Below are positions 38,318-48,778 of a stretch of 64,000 bases of DNA, one piece after another (position 1 is the first letter of the stretch; the number at the start of each line of letters is the position of its first letter). The notes beneath the pieces are model-generated. The model ran no database searches. It saw only the letters and a program-made list of their open reading frames with translations, and was not told the origin of the DNA. The stretch is from Zobellia amurskyensis (GTDB lineage Bacteria > Bacteroidota > Bacteroidia > Flavobacteriales > Flavobacteriaceae), in contig NZ_RCNR01000021.1 of the NCBI RefSeq assembly GCF_009725985.1, positions 1 to 64,000 on the forward strand, read 5' to 3'. The position numbers were made by a program, and so were the translations under genes.

Positions 38318-41300
38318 CTAGTTTGCTATAAGCATTTTATGGATTGTTGACTTTCCATCAACAGTTGAAACCTGAATAATGTACACCTCAGATTTTAAAA
38401 CACTTACGTCCATTTTATAAAGCTTAGGTTTAATCTGAATTGCATTACCCTTTTCCATTTTAACCAATGTTCCATCCATGGTATAAATAGCAATATATTC
38501 CGCTTCTTTTTGCTCTTCCTGAAGTGAAATATGAACTTCCGTATGTGCCGGGTTGGGGTATAAACTTACTACACCTTCGCCCTTCTCCATGAACAAATCC
38601 GAATCGATTCCCGAATCCATATTTCTAGAGAACACATCAACTTCCGTTTGTGCCGTTGAATTTTTACTGCTCAGCGAACATGTAAAATCGGCCTCCCCAA
38701 AACCAGTTGGGAGTTGCCCATTTTTAGTAACATATATTTTATCAAGTTTAGCACCTTGTTCCCTATGGGCAAAATCTATGGTATTATTTCCCTCATTCAA
38801 ATTGAAAGTAACAAACACCATCCTACGCTCCTTATCGTGCAACTGTCTCCAATTAAACCCATTGCCCCCTAAAATGTAATTCCATTTTAACCAAGGTCCG
38901 TTATTCGCCCGTACCCAAAAACTATCCGTATCACCTGTTGGAGTGTCTACTAAAGCATACAGACGATACGCTCCCTCTTCAACAGAGAAATCAAAACGTA
39001 TTCTTGAACCGTCACCGGAAGGCGCACTATTAAAGTAATTGCCAGAAGGAGCTTCCAAATATTTCCCATCTGAAACGGAATTATCTGTTCTAACCAACCA
39101 ATTAGCACCTACATCTGCACACTCCGCCTCTAGCCAAATATCGTCATCCAGACCAACCGCTTCCGGACTAACGACCACTGTCACCTCATCCGAATCTACT
39201 TGACTTTCATCATCGGTTACCGTTAACCGAAAAACATAAGAACCTTCTATTAGATTACTCACATTAAGTTCCGAAGTCACAACTGAAGACAAGGTAGCTG
39301 TACTTGGACCAGTAACCTGCACCCATTTAAATGAAACCGCACCACCATCAGGATCACTGCCCGAACCATTCAAAACCACTTCATCTACAGGTAAAACTAT
39401 GTTCTGGTCCTGACTTGCATTCGCAATAGGTTCAAGTGAAGGTTGCCCGCCTTCCCCGATAATCTCTATAGCATTTATAATAGGGTGCCTAGAGCCTCCA
39501 TCAGAAGACAAGGCAGAAAAATCAACATTAAGCACACCATCCGTAACGGAAACCGAGTGCGTTTTAACCAATAAGGCGTCTGCTCCAGCCAATGCAAACA
39601 CGTCTAAATTATCCTCTACCAATTCATTCTCCAACTGTACGTCAAAAACGCGACTGCCCGCACCTCCGGACCCCCCTCCTGTTGCACCAAACCACAGTTC
39701 GGCAAAATGCAATCTTACCGAATATGCCCCGTTGGGCAACGGAATATCATAACCCATAACCTGAGATCGGCTAAACCTAAAACTCCGGTACGGCTCAGGC
39801 AAACCTGTTTGTGGCCTGTTAAGAGTTGAGCCAGTGTCAAAATACTGGTCGGCAGTAAAGTCGATTCCGTTATAAACCGTAGACGAACCACCTGCGTTAA
39901 TAAATAATGAAAAAGCCCCAGTAGCAGGTTCTGGCAGCACTTTCAGCTTAACCTCATCAAAATCCGATTCGCCCTCATCATCCGTAACTTTTAACCTGAA
40001 TACATAATCACCTTCAACCAAGTTACTAACCGTTAGGTTTTTAGTATTTGCTCCGGACAACTGCACCCCACCAGGACCACTTTGTTTATTCCATTGAAAG
40101 GACACCGTTCCACCGTCCGGGTCATTTCCCGAACCGTTAAAAGTATAGGTTGATGTATCCTCCAAACTCACCGTTTTATCGTTACCCGCATTTGCTTCTG
40201 GCGGAAAAGAAGGTAACTCCCCATCGCCTACAATTTCAATAGCGTTGATTATAGGATGCCTAGCCCCTCCATCGGAAGCCAAAGCTGAAAAATCAATATC
40301 AAGAAGGCCATCTTGTACTGTTACGTTAAAACTCTTTGTCAACAGGGTCTCCGCTCCTACTTCGGCAAAAACATCAAGGTTATCAAGAACTTTAATATTC
40401 TCAATAGCCACATCAAAAACCCTACTACCAACACCACCTGACCCGCCTCCCGTGGCACCGAACCAGACTTCGGCAAAATGTAGTTTCACCGTATAATCCC
40501 CATTAGCCAATGGAATATTGTAACTCATTTGCTGCGTACGGCTAAAACGTATGCTACTATAGGGGTCAGACAATCCTGTTTGAGGCCTGTTCAAAGTGCT
40601 TCCCGTATCAAAATATTCATCTGCAACAAACTCTTCTCCATTCTGTACCACTTTTGGCCCACCGGCATTAATGAGGAGTTCAAAACTACCCGCAATGGGT
40701 TCAGGAAGGACTTTTACCAACACTTCGTCTTTGGCACTCTCGTTTTCATTGTCCGTAACCGTAAACTGAAAAATATAATTGCCTTCAATTAGACCGGAAG
40801 CCGTTAGGTTCTTAGCTATAGTATTAGCCAGAGTCGCCGTATTAGGCCCGCTTTTCTGTTCCCACTTATAAGCTAGCGCTCCCCCATCCGGGTCACTACC
40901 GCTGCCGTTTAAAGTAATAGTAGCTGTGGGCAGAACAAGGGTTTGGTCTTCTCCTGCATCCGAAACCGGCCCACTATTTGCTATAGTCGATTTATTTTCG
41001 AAAATCCGGGGAACAATATGGTCCCAACCAATAGAAACCACATCTAAATCACCATCATTATCAATATCTACCACCTGAGCTCCGTCGTGATGATCAAAAC
41101 CCGTTCCGCCAGCATCTATGGTATGCCTTATCCAATCACCGGAATCACATAAATCATTCTCAAAAACGAGCAATCTATTATCTCCTTTCCATTCGCCCAC
41201 CACAATATCCGGGTCGCCATCGGCGTCAATATCCATGGCATAAAGGCTAAGACTAGAACTAATATCCGTGGCCAATACATGTTTTGTCCATGTTGAAGTT

Positions 41301-42193
41301 GGGTTGGAAGGCGCTTCAAACCATGCAAATTCTTTGCGGTCCGAGGCACTAGTACCAATTCCTAATTGCCCAACCACAGCATCCAAATCGCCGTCCCCAT
41401 CAAAATCGGCCAATTGTGACCTATCCGAAGTAGTACGATAACCTATACCGGTAGATATGGTAGTCCAATTGCCGTTACCGTCGTTTCTCAGCCAATTATC
41501 GGATTGAAATAAATCTAAATCCCCATCACCATCCAAATCGGCACTTTGCAAATCCTCCCCTAAGGAATCATCGCTTATATCCGTCAAGGTCCATGCACCG
41601 TTTTTGGGATCGGCCGGCACCGTCAACATTTGAACCGTAGACCCAGAAGATTCAGCACCGTTCCAATTGATTGCAATTTGAAAAGGCCCGCCAGGCTGGA
41701 ATACACCCGATGTAATACCTTGTATTTTTTTCTCCCAATACGTTGTTCTACCGGCTGGTATATTGGTATGGATCGTAAAGTTTCCAGCACCATCATTCTC
41801 TGCCCAAGCCATATCCGCACCCCTGTATGCCCCTTGAGTGCCTAGTAAATCCTGATCGCCATCACCATCAAAATCATAAACAAAAGCGACGTTTTTTAAC
41901 GGATTCCCTATAGTTTTTTGCTCCCAATTACCAGAAGCGCTCCCAGGGTTTTTATACCACCAACCTCCAGCAACAATGTCTTTTAATCCATCTCCATTCA
42001 AATCCTCTTTTGACAGAATATAAACGGCACGGTAAGGCAATTCTGAACTTTGCAGTTCATGTGTTTGCCATTCATCAGGGAAAGGTGTGGAGTTGCACGG
42101 GGCCGAGGATTGACCGTAGGCCATACCCGTAAATAACATACTTAAAGAAAGTACCCAAAAATAAACCGGTAGAAATGTATCTTCAATTTTCAT
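38318..42193 (-). CDS. Large secreted FG-GAP/malectin/PKD protein with type IX secretion tail
   Basis: 1291 residues. Signal peptide, then FG-GAP/VCBS calcium-binding repeats (about 45-410, motifs such as DLDGDGDLDLFQSDNW), an Ig/PKD-like domain, malectin domain 1 (about 500-660), Ig/PKD-like, malectin domain 2 (about 763-920), Ig/PKD-like, a CBM-like jelly roll (WLEAECADVGANW, about 1020-1150) and a C-terminal sorting domain of type IX secretion (VVSLYPNPAHTEVHIS to HKMLIAN). The two malectin blocks are near duplicates (TGSTLNRPQTGL in both). No catalytic domain is visible. It may be a carbohydrate-binding surface protein. The minus-strand stop lies 24 bp from the convergent DUF3570 stop. 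A paralogue is at 58634-64000. Confidence 0.88.
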   Translation of the reverse strand: MKIEDTFLPVYFWVLSLSMLFTGMAYGQSSAPCNSTPFPDEWQTHELQSSELPYRAVYILSKEDLNGDGLKDIVAGGWWYKNPGSASGNWEQKTIGNPLKNVAFVYDFDGDGDQDLLGTQGAYRGADMAWAENDGAGNFTIHTNIPAGRTTYWEKKIQGITSGVFQPGGPFQIAINWNGAESSGSTVQMLTVPADPKNGAWTLTDISDDSLGEDLQSADLDGDGDLDLFQSDNWLRNDGNGNWTTISTGIGYRTTSDRSQLADFDGDGDLDAVVGQLGIGTSASDRKEFAWFEAPSNPTSTWTKHVLATDISSSLSLYAMDIDADGDPDIVVGEWKGDNRLLVFENDLCDSGDWIRHTIDAGGTGFDHHDGAQVVDIDNDGDLDVVSIGWDHIVPRIFENKSTIANSGPVSDAGEDQTLVLPTATITLNGSGSDPDGGALAYKWEQKSGPNTATLANTIAKNLTASGLIEGNYIFQFTVTDNENESAKDEVLVKVLPEPIAGSFELLINAGGPKVVQNGEEFVADEYFDTGSTLNRPQTGLSDPYSSIRFSRTQQMSYNIPLANGDYTVKLHFAEVWFGATGGGSGGVGSRVFDVAIENIKVLDNLDVFAEVGAETLLTKSFNVTVQDGLLDIDFSALASDGGARHPIINAIEIVGDGELPSFPPEANAGNDKTVSLEDTSTYTFNGSGNDPDGGTVSFQWNKQSGPGGVQLSGANTKNLTVSNLVEGDYVFRLKVTDDEGESDFDEVKLKVLPEPATGAFSLFINAGGSSTVYNGIDFTADQYFDTGSTLNRPQTGLPEPYRSFRFSRSQVMGYDIPLPNGAYSVRLHFAELWFGATGGGSGGAGSRVFDVQLENELVEDNLDVFALAGADALLVKTHSVSVTDGVLNVDFSALSSDGGSRHPIINAIEIIGEGGQPSLEPIANASQDQNIVLPVDEVVLNGSGSDPDGGAVSFKWVQVTGPSTATLSSVVTSELNVSNLIEGSYVFRLTVTDDESQVDSDEVTVVVSPEAVGLDDDIWLEAECADVGANWLVRTDNSVSDGKYLEAPSGNYFNSAPSGDGSRIRFDFSVEEGAYRLYALVDTPTGDTDSFWVRANNGPWLKWNYILGGNGFNWRQLHDKERRMVFVTFNLNEGNNTIDFAHREQGAKLDKIYVTKNGQLPTGFGEADFTCSLSSKNSTAQTEVDVFSRNMDSGIDSDLFMEKGEGVVSLYPNPAHTEVHISLQEEQKEAEYIAIYTMDGTLVKMEKGNAIQIKPKLYKMDVSVLKSEVYIIQVSTVDGKSTIHKMLIAN

Positions 42194-42377
42194 AATCTCT
42201 AGTTCTAGAAAAATGGTTGGTTAAACGTTTCCGCTAGATTAAGGCATTACAGCACGCCATAACTCCATGAATCTCAATAAAAATAGGTTTAAAAAATTGA
42301 CGAACAATGGATACAGCTTCTTAATCGACTAGTTGCTACAATAAAGGACAAACAACTATATAACAATTACTTAAGAA

Positions 42378-43088
42378 TTATTTATTAAGTAAGTCCTCTA
42401 AATCCCCCAGACCAAAACAAGAAACTTTTTGAACCGAAGCAGATACACATAAGGCCGAACAATAGCCTTCTAAGTTCTCAAACGAAAACAGTTTCCAGCT
42501 ATCCTTTTCTTTAGAATCCCAATGTGTCCTTAAGAGTTTCGGATTATCATCAGTAATAGAAACCGAAAAGGAATTTAAATCAAAAGAGAGTCCAGCTCCC
42601 TTTGCCTTAATAAAGGCTTCTTTACGTGTCCAACAATTAAAAAAAGCCTTAGCTCTTTTCTCTTCCGGAAATACTAACAAAGACGAAGTTTCATCTGAAG
42701 AAAAGAAACCTTCCGCTATTTTAGCTATATCAAAATTGCTTTTGATACACTCCACGTCTACCCCTACTTCTCCTATGTCGGTAAAAGCTATTACAATGCT
42801 ATCGCCTGAATGGGAAAGGTTAAAGCGTAAGGGAGTGGAATGGGCATAATTTGGCTTTCCAAATTCACCATACTCAAAATCTACTTTAGCCGAGTCTCTT
42901 TTTAAATAGCGACCAGACAACACACGAAGAAGGCCTCTGGCCAGAGCATACACTTTTTTATCCTTTTCAAACTTAAACCTATTTCTTCGCTCCAATTCAT
43001 CTTGAGAAAGAAACTCCAAATAGTCAAGCTCGTGAAGTTCACTTGTCCTGAAAAACCATATATGTGCTTCATTTTCAAATAACTCCAT
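42378..43088 (-). CDS. 4'-phosphopantetheinyl transferase, Sfp type
   Basis: A protein of about 236 residues from ATG 43088, which clears the preceding NRPS stop by 10 bp; the ATG at 43124 would overlap it by 26 bp. It transfers phosphopantetheine from CoA to the serine of carrier proteins. Motifs: FNLSHSGDSIVIAF, the Mg2+ site VGVDVECI and FFNCWTRKEAFIKAKGAGLSF, all intact. It is the last gene of the hupE/ureJ-NRPS operon and should activate the PCP serines S1027 (NRPS 43099), S35 (stand-alone PCP) and S1333 (NRPS 50619). An 8-bp inverted repeat overlaps its stop and could act as a weak terminator. Confidence 0.93.
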   Translation of the reverse strand: MELFENEAHIWFFRTSELHELDYLEFLSQDELERRNRFKFEKDKKVYALARGLLRVLSGRYLKRDSAKVDFEYGEFGKPNYAHSTPLRFNLSHSGDSIVIAFTDIGEVGVDVECIKSNFDIAKIAEGFFSSDETSSLLVFPEEKRAKAFFNCWTRKEAFIKAKGAGLSFDLNSFSVSITDDNPKLLRTHWDSKEKDSWKLFSFENLEGYCSALCVSASVQKVSCFGLGDLEDLLNK

Positions 43089-43098
43089 AGGGTTCAAT

Positions 43099-46000
43099 TC
43101 AGCCTGTTTTCCTGCTTGTCTCAAATTTTTTCATACATGCATCTATACTAGCCGCTGTTTTCTTGGCAGTTAAAGCATCTTCAAAGAGTTTGTCATGATG
43201 ACCTTCCACGGAAACAGCAATAACCTGTTGATTCGTCATTTTCTCCCATGAAGCCACTACTTTTTCATTAAAATTTTCCTCTTTTTTATCGGTCAAAAGT
43301 AATTGAATAGCATTGCTTATCGGCCTCCATTTGTAATCCCTGTACAACTTAATATGATTATCGTGCAATTTGCGAACAAGCCGTTGACTACCACTACTTG
43401 TAAGCGTCTTATATTTTTCCCTGAAGGGGTAAACTAATTTTGCTTTAATAAACCGACGAATGGTTTGTACCGGGCTTTTTTTGAACCTCTCAACAAATGC
43501 GGTTGTACGCACTTTAGTTCGAGACGAAGCAAACAGACTGAGATAATCCGCCATAGTATCCGCAATGATAAGGTTGGCAGAATCGCTCATTTCGTTCAGC
43601 AATCTTGTAACCTCCATACCAATAGCCGTATTATAACAATAAGCCATAAAATGATACGGCCCATGCGGTTGTACTTTTTTTATTTCTTTTATAAAATCAA
43701 TAGCCATTTGATGAACACTTTTGTGCAAAATGAGCTCATCTTTATGACCCGATGCCTGAAGTGCATAAACTGGACGGTCAGAATTTAAATGATTTGCAAA
43801 CTGATTATAGTAAAAAAAGTGTGTTCCCCCCGAGTGCAGGCAAAATAAAGGAGGTTTTGTTCCTCCCGAACGAATAGCCACTAAATGCTTAAAATCTGAT
43901 GTATCAAAAGCTTTCGCTTTCTTTTGATATTCGGTTTCCAAATATCTGGTAAGCTGGGCAATGGTCTGATGCTCGAAAAGTTGATTGGGAGATACCTCCA
44001 ATTTTTCTGCTTTCGCCTTTGAAATTACTTGTATACTCAATATAGAATCTCCTCCTATATCAAAAAAATTCTCATGTAACCCTATTGAAGGTAGATGTAA
44101 GACTTCCTTCCAAATAGTGGCTATTTTTGTTTCAAGCTCTGTAGATGGATGTTCTATTTCCTTGATGGCGCTATGATTTACAGAGGGCTGGATACGAGAC
44201 AGACTTACTTTATCTACCTTACCATTGGGCAATAAAGGAAACTCAGCCGCTTCAATAATTCTAGACGGCACCATATATTCTGGCAATTTCGCTTTTAAGG
44301 CGCGTTTAAGCCCATTTTCCTCCACTACACCGTTGGTAGTAATGTAAGCCACCAAACGCTTGTTATCTTCTACCATAGCCACTGCAGCCGTCACTTTATC
44401 GTATTCGGATATGATTTTTTCCACCTCATCCAACTCAATCCTAAAACCGCGTACTTTAACTTGATGGTCTACCCTTCCCAAAAATTCAATAGTTCCGTTA
44501 TTCCGGTATCTGCCTAAATCACCCGTTCTGTAAATTGTAGCAGAGCCTACTTCCAACGGATTCTTTACAAACACCTTTTCGGTAAGGTCTGCTCTATTAA
44601 GATACCCCTTAGAAACTCCTGGGCCTCCTATATAAATTTCCCCAACTGCACCGTAGGGAACCATACGCTTAGCTTCGTTTAGAAGATACACCTCTGCATT
44701 AGCAACCGGTCTACCAATGGGCACATCTTCTAAGCTGTTACTCTTTTCTACCTTGTGTGCAAGACACCAAACTGTAGCTTCCGTAGGTCCATATTCATTG
44801 TACAAATGTACCGAAGGCAGTTTCTTATAATGGATTTCACCCAAAGAACGTGTACAGGCCTCACCTGCGACAATAACCGTATCCAAGCTCTCTAATTTTT
44901 CCAGATTCCCGTGTTCAAGCAAAACTTGATACAAAGAAGGTAGCATAAGCGTATGACTCACCTTATGTTTTTCAACTAGGTCCTCTATTCTCGTGAGGTC
45001 CTGTTCTATTCTATTTTCTGTTAGGATAAGATTGCCTCCTGTGCAGAGCGTCCAAAAAATTCCAGCTTTGGAACTATCGAACGAAATAGAGGACATCAAC
45101 AAAAAAGCACTAGGATTTTCCGGGTAGAAATCCAATCTCCCTGCTGTTGAATTGATAATGTTCTTATGGGTTATGGGTACACCTTTGGGTTTCCCCGTGC
45201 TTCCCGAGGTGTAAATAATATAGGCTAAATCATCTTCCTTTACTTCTGGTAAAACAACATCCAACTCTACATCAACATCAATTGTATCAACTAAAATGAC
45301 ATTCTTGTTGGTGCCATCAAAAACATTGGCCAGACTACTATGCGTCACTACGATATTACAATCGGCATCTGCCAAAATAAAATTTAACCTTTCCATGGGA
45401 TAATTGGGGTCCATGGGCAGATACGCACACCCAGCTTTAAGAACAGCCAATAAAGAAACAATCATTTCAACCGACCTATCCATACAAAGCATTAATATCT
45501 CATTTCGCTTATTTGTTTTCTGAAGAATGGTTTGGGCAATAATACCAGCTCGTCTATCCAGCTCACCATACGATAAACACACATCATTAAATGTCAAAGC
45601 GTTATGATTTTTAATTTGATGTGACACATTAGATATAATATCGTGGATTGCCTGAAAAGTTTTGAAATGATTTCTGCCCTCTACAACTTGGGGAAACAAT
45701 ACTTTTTTCTCCTCCGGAGTTACCATTGGTAGCTGACCAATAGGCTCATTTGGGTTTGCGATTACCCCCTTCAATAACATTTTATAATGCGATAAAAAGC
45801 GAGAAATCGTAGCAGATTCAAATAAGTCCGTATCATATTCGAAAGCCAAAGAGAGAGCTCCTTTTGACTCGGAGATAGACAGCGTTAAATCAAATTTGGA
45901 CACCTCGGTATCAAATTCAGTTTCATCTATCAATTTCAAATCAGGCCCAAAAGAAGGTGTAACCGTAGCCGAGTGGTACAAAAACATAACTTGAAAAAAA

Positions 46001-47124
46001 GGACTTACTGACAGAGATCGCTCAACTTTCAATTCTTTTACTAAAATATCAAAAGGCACCTCTTTGTTTGAAAAAGCCGAAAGCGTATTTGTTTTTACAG
46101 CTTCAACCAATTCAGAAAAACGACTTGAGCCTTCTATAGCACTCCTTAAAACCACTGTATTAATAAAGAACCCAAGCACTTTCTCCAGTGATTTTGAACT
46201 TCTATTCGCTATAGGCGTACCCACTAAAATATCAGACTGATCCGAGTACCTATACAAAAGAATGTAATACACGGTAAGCAGGAAAACAAAGGGTGTTGCG
46301 CCAAGTTGTTTTGATGTATTCAATATATCCAAAGACAACTCTTTATCCAGCGGCAAGGCTTGTTGCCTCCCCTTGAAAGAAGGTCTTGCCGGCCTCGTTC
46401 GGTCCGTTTGCAGATTTAAAATAGGTAAATCTCCCGATAACGACTTTTTCCAATAATCCAATTGTTTTTCATCAATTGGTATGTTTCGTTCCCAATACGC
46501 ATAATCCGAAAACTGAAGAGTGCCCTGTGGAATATCCAACGATTGTCCGGATAGTAATTTCAGGTACGTGTCCGCTAATTGCTGTTTTAGGACATCTATA
46601 GACCATTCATCAATAATGATATGATGCATAGTAAAGAACAGAAGCGTTCTATTGGCCGTGAGTTGAATCAACGACACCCTAACCAGGTCTGGAACGGACA
46701 AATCAAATACCTGTGAAGACTGTTGCCGCATGACCGCCTCTGCCTCGTTTCTGGCTTCCGATTCCGTTAAATGACTAAAATCGTATTCACTAAGTTTTGG
46801 GACACCCTCATAAATTCTGGTTATTGGACTGTCGTCAACAGTTGGGTAATACGACCTTAAAACCTCGTTAAGCAAGAATATATGGTTAAGGCTATCTTTT
46901 AAAAATTCAACTTTTAAATCCCCTTGAAAAGTAAGCGCTTCCGAATAATTATAAAACGGATTATCCCTATATAACTGTTGAAGAAACCAGATGCGCTGTT
47001 GCCCTGAGGATAAGGGTATCGTGGTGGCGATAGGAGCTTTGGGAATCTGCAGCAAAGCAGCCCCCTTTTCCTCACGATTCTTCCATCGGTTTAATAGCGA
47101 ATTATTTTTATTGCTTCTTTCCAA
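43099..47124 (-). CDS. Nonribosomal peptide synthetase, C-A-PCP-TE
   Basis: 1341 residues. Condensation (about 35-465; H167, H168 and D172 of HHxxxD are present but Glu follows instead of Gly), adenylation (about 480-985; TSGSTGKPKG near 639-648, NEYGPTEATVW, YRTGDLGRYR, PNGKVDK), carrier (S1027 in GGDSILS) and thioesterase (about 1085-1335). Reading the ten specificity positions by alignment to GrsA gives DSAMIAEVWK; only D, S, A, E, V agree with the published His code DSELTAEVCK, so I leave the substrate open. The thioesterase has C1163 in AYCYN where serine in GxSxG is usual, with H in EGHHDKL. As the TE-bearing protein it should make the last step of a short peptide. It lies 20 bp after hupE/ureJ. 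Confidence 0.93.
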   Translation of the reverse strand: MERSNKNNSLLNRWKNREEKGAALLQIPKAPIATTIPLSSGQQRIWFLQQLYRDNPFYNYSEALTFQGDLKVEFLKDSLNHIFLLNEVLRSYYPTVDDSPITRIYEGVPKLSEYDFSHLTESEARNEAEAVMRQQSSQVFDLSVPDLVRVSLIQLTANRTLLFFTMHHIIIDEWSIDVLKQQLADTYLKLLSGQSLDIPQGTLQFSDYAYWERNIPIDEKQLDYWKKSLSGDLPILNLQTDRTRPARPSFKGRQQALPLDKELSLDILNTSKQLGATPFVFLLTVYYILLYRYSDQSDILVGTPIANRSSKSLEKVLGFFINTVVLRSAIEGSSRFSELVEAVKTNTLSAFSNKEVPFDILVKELKVERSLSVSPFFQVMFLYHSATVTPSFGPDLKLIDETEFDTEVSKFDLTLSISESKGALSLAFEYDTDLFESATISRFLSHYKMLLKGVIANPNEPIGQLPMVTPEEKKVLFPQVVEGRNHFKTFQAIHDIISNVSHQIKNHNALTFNDVCLSYGELDRRAGIIAQTILQKTNKRNEILMLCMDRSVEMIVSLLAVLKAGCAYLPMDPNYPMERLNFILADADCNIVVTHSSLANVFDGTNKNVILVDTIDVDVELDVVLPEVKEDDLAYIIYTSGSTGKPKGVPITHKNIINSTAGRLDFYPENPSAFLLMSSISFDSSKAGIFWTLCTGGNLILTENRIEQDLTRIEDLVEKHKVSHTLMLPSLYQVLLEHGNLEKLESLDTVIVAGEACTRSLGEIHYKKLPSVHLYNEYGPTEATVWCLAHKVEKSNSLEDVPIGRPVANAEVYLLNEAKRMVPYGAVGEIYIGGPGVSKGYLNRADLTEKVFVKNPLEVGSATIYRTGDLGRYRNNGTIEFLGRVDHQVKVRGFRIELDEVEKIISEYDKVTAAVAMVEDNKRLVAYITTNGVVEENGLKRALKAKLPEYMVPSRIIEAAEFPLLPNGKVDKVSLSRIQPSVNHSAIKEIEHPSTELETKIATIWKEVLHLPSIGLHENFFDIGGDSILSIQVISKAKAEKLEVSPNQLFEHQTIAQLTRYLETEYQKKAKAFDTSDFKHLVAIRSGGTKPPLFCLHSGGTHFFYYNQFANHLNSDRPVYALQASGHKDELILHKSVHQMAIDFIKEIKKVQPHGPYHFMAYCYNTAIGMEVTRLLNEMSDSANLIIADTMADYLSLFASSRTKVRTTAFVERFKKSPVQTIRRFIKAKLVYPFREKYKTLTSSGSQRLVRKLHDNHIKLYRDYKWRPISNAIQLLLTDKKEENFNEKVVASWEKMTNQQVIAVSVEGHHDKLFEDALTAKKTAASIDACMKKFETSRKTG

Positions 47125-47144
47125 GTGCTAAATTTTGGGTGTTA

Positions 47145-48404
47145 TTACTTCAAGCCAAAGAAATTCGCAATAGGATATAGTATGTTTCTATTAATTACTT
47201 CATCCAACGGCAAATCAATATCAAAGGCCCTTTCAGTGAGCCAATAAACAGATATAATTATCAAAAGAACAGAAAGCCAAAACATGAGTTTTACATATAA
47301 TCTATAATTTCTGATGAAATATAGAACTGGAAAAATTAATGCTATAATTGCAATTTGACCTAACTCTACCCCCACGTTGAACCCAACCAATGACAACGAG
47401 AGATATTCGCCCTTAAAACCTAAATCCCCTAAGACACTAGCAAAACCAAACCCATGAAAAAGGCCGAACACAAAAGCAATAACCCAATCTTCTCCTTTAA
47501 ATATTGGTCTAATATTATGATAGGCAGCAAGGCCAACGGAAAACGCGATAATAGATTCCACGACCCTAGATGGCAATGTTATAATTTCTAGAGATGCCAA
47601 ACTTAAGGTTATGGTATGGGCAATGGTAAAAAAAGTAACGATTTTAAGGATATACATAAAAGCAGGCCTAAAACTCTTTACTGGCTCCCAGCTCCAAAGA
47701 ACAGGCTTATTGGTATGAATAGCTTCGCCTGTAACCCCTTCCTTTTTACGCCTTCTTACTACGGATGGTAAAATCAAAGCCAATAGGAATAAGATGTGAT
47801 CCATTCCAATCCAGATGTGCCATACACCTTGTTGCACCATTGCTAAAAAACCCTTCCATAGTGAAGTTTCTTTTATGGAAAATGTACCATTTCTTTCCCC
47901 TTCGGACAAATATAAAGCTACAATATGCTCATTATTAATTAGTCCCGCCTTCCAATTGTACTCCATTGCCACAAGACACATATGTGATGGGTCTTCATCA
48001 AAAAAAGCGTTATAATCCAGCGTTAGGCTATCTGGTAAATTTTCTGAATTTTCCAATCGGAAATGAAAGTTGATAAAATCTCCATAAGACAAGTTCAGCT
48101 TTGTTATCTCCCCTGTAAAAATAATTTTATAGTCCGCTAGTTCCGAAGAAAATTTAGCATTTTCAAATAGGTACGCCTGTATTCTTTCTTGGTACGGCCT
48201 TACTTGTTCTATACCTGGGTGCAACCCTAAATCCAGACCAAAAACACTATTAAGTTCATGGGCATTGACCTCAAAACGACCTTCTATTCCGGTCTTCTCA
48301 TAAATCCTAAGGTATATTAAACTCTGTTTAGGTTGGTGGCCAAACGTTAGTATTGGCAATAGCAGAAATAGGCCAAAGATTAATGGCAATAGTAGTTTTT
48401 TCAT
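47145..48404 (-). CDS. HupE/UreJ-family membrane protein
   Basis: 419 residues: signal peptide, a soluble domain of about 190 residues, then the membrane part with the family motifs HIWIGMDHILFLLALILPS, FTIAHTITLSLASL and FGLFHGFGFASVLGDLGF, where conserved His and Asp line the segments, and further helices to the C-terminus. HupE/UreJ proteins are linked to nickel/cobalt uptake in other bacteria; the metal here is unknown. It is the first gene of the minus-strand operon with the TE-bearing NRPS and the phosphopantetheinyl transferase, divergent from the second NRPS operon. Its position inside a peptide cluster suggests it moves a metal linked to the product. Confidence 0.85.
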   Translation of the reverse strand: MKKLLLPLIFGLFLLLPILTFGHQPKQSLIYLRIYEKTGIEGRFEVNAHELNSVFGLDLGLHPGIEQVRPYQERIQAYLFENAKFSSELADYKIIFTGEITKLNLSYGDFINFHFRLENSENLPDSLTLDYNAFFDEDPSHMCLVAMEYNWKAGLINNEHIVALYLSEGERNGTFSIKETSLWKGFLAMVQQGVWHIWIGMDHILFLLALILPSVVRRRKKEGVTGEAIHTNKPVLWSWEPVKSFRPAFMYILKIVTFFTIAHTITLSLASLEIITLPSRVVESIIAFSVGLAAYHNIRPIFKGEDWVIAFVFGLFHGFGFASVLGDLGFKGEYLSLSLVGFNVGVELGQIAIIALIFPVLYFIRNYRLYVKLMFWLSVLLIIISVYWLTERAFDIDLPLDEVINRNILYPIANFFGLK

Positions 48405-48778
48405 AGCGTTCTCAAGATAGAAAATTATTTTTTAGTCTGGTTATTATTCTCGATTTCAAAAATCGTGGTTTGTTTTAAGTAAATAATAAGGTATATAAAA
48501 CCCTTCTTTTTATGAACCCTCCAAAGTCCTTTAAAGCAAATTCCCCCCTATTTATTTTAATGCTAAATAAACCCGAAAACATTCGCCAATATCAATTTAA
48601 TTTAAAAAACACTCGTCCAAAGTCATAATTTTTCGATGATCGACGTGTAAATCGGTTATTGGATTATTTTTTGTTTCGATAAGCTCCAAATCATCATTTA
48701 ACTTAGCCTTGCTATGAATCAGAAGATTTCAATACTGTTTGAAGTCCTCATGGTTTGTGGTATGATATCAACTAAACC
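48405..48778. promoter_or_regulatory. Divergent promoter region of the NRPS/metal cluster
   Basis: These 374 bp hold no gene. They must contain the start signals for both operons. I see two small dyads: CGATTT-CAA-AAATCG at 48451-48465 and TTTATTT-TAATGCT-AAATAAA at 48551-48571. The second is AT-rich with a 7-base spacer and could be an operator for a metal regulator of Fur, Zur or similar type, but it does not closely match any consensus I can quote. No exact TAnnTTTG box is found on either strand. Confidence 0.35.
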
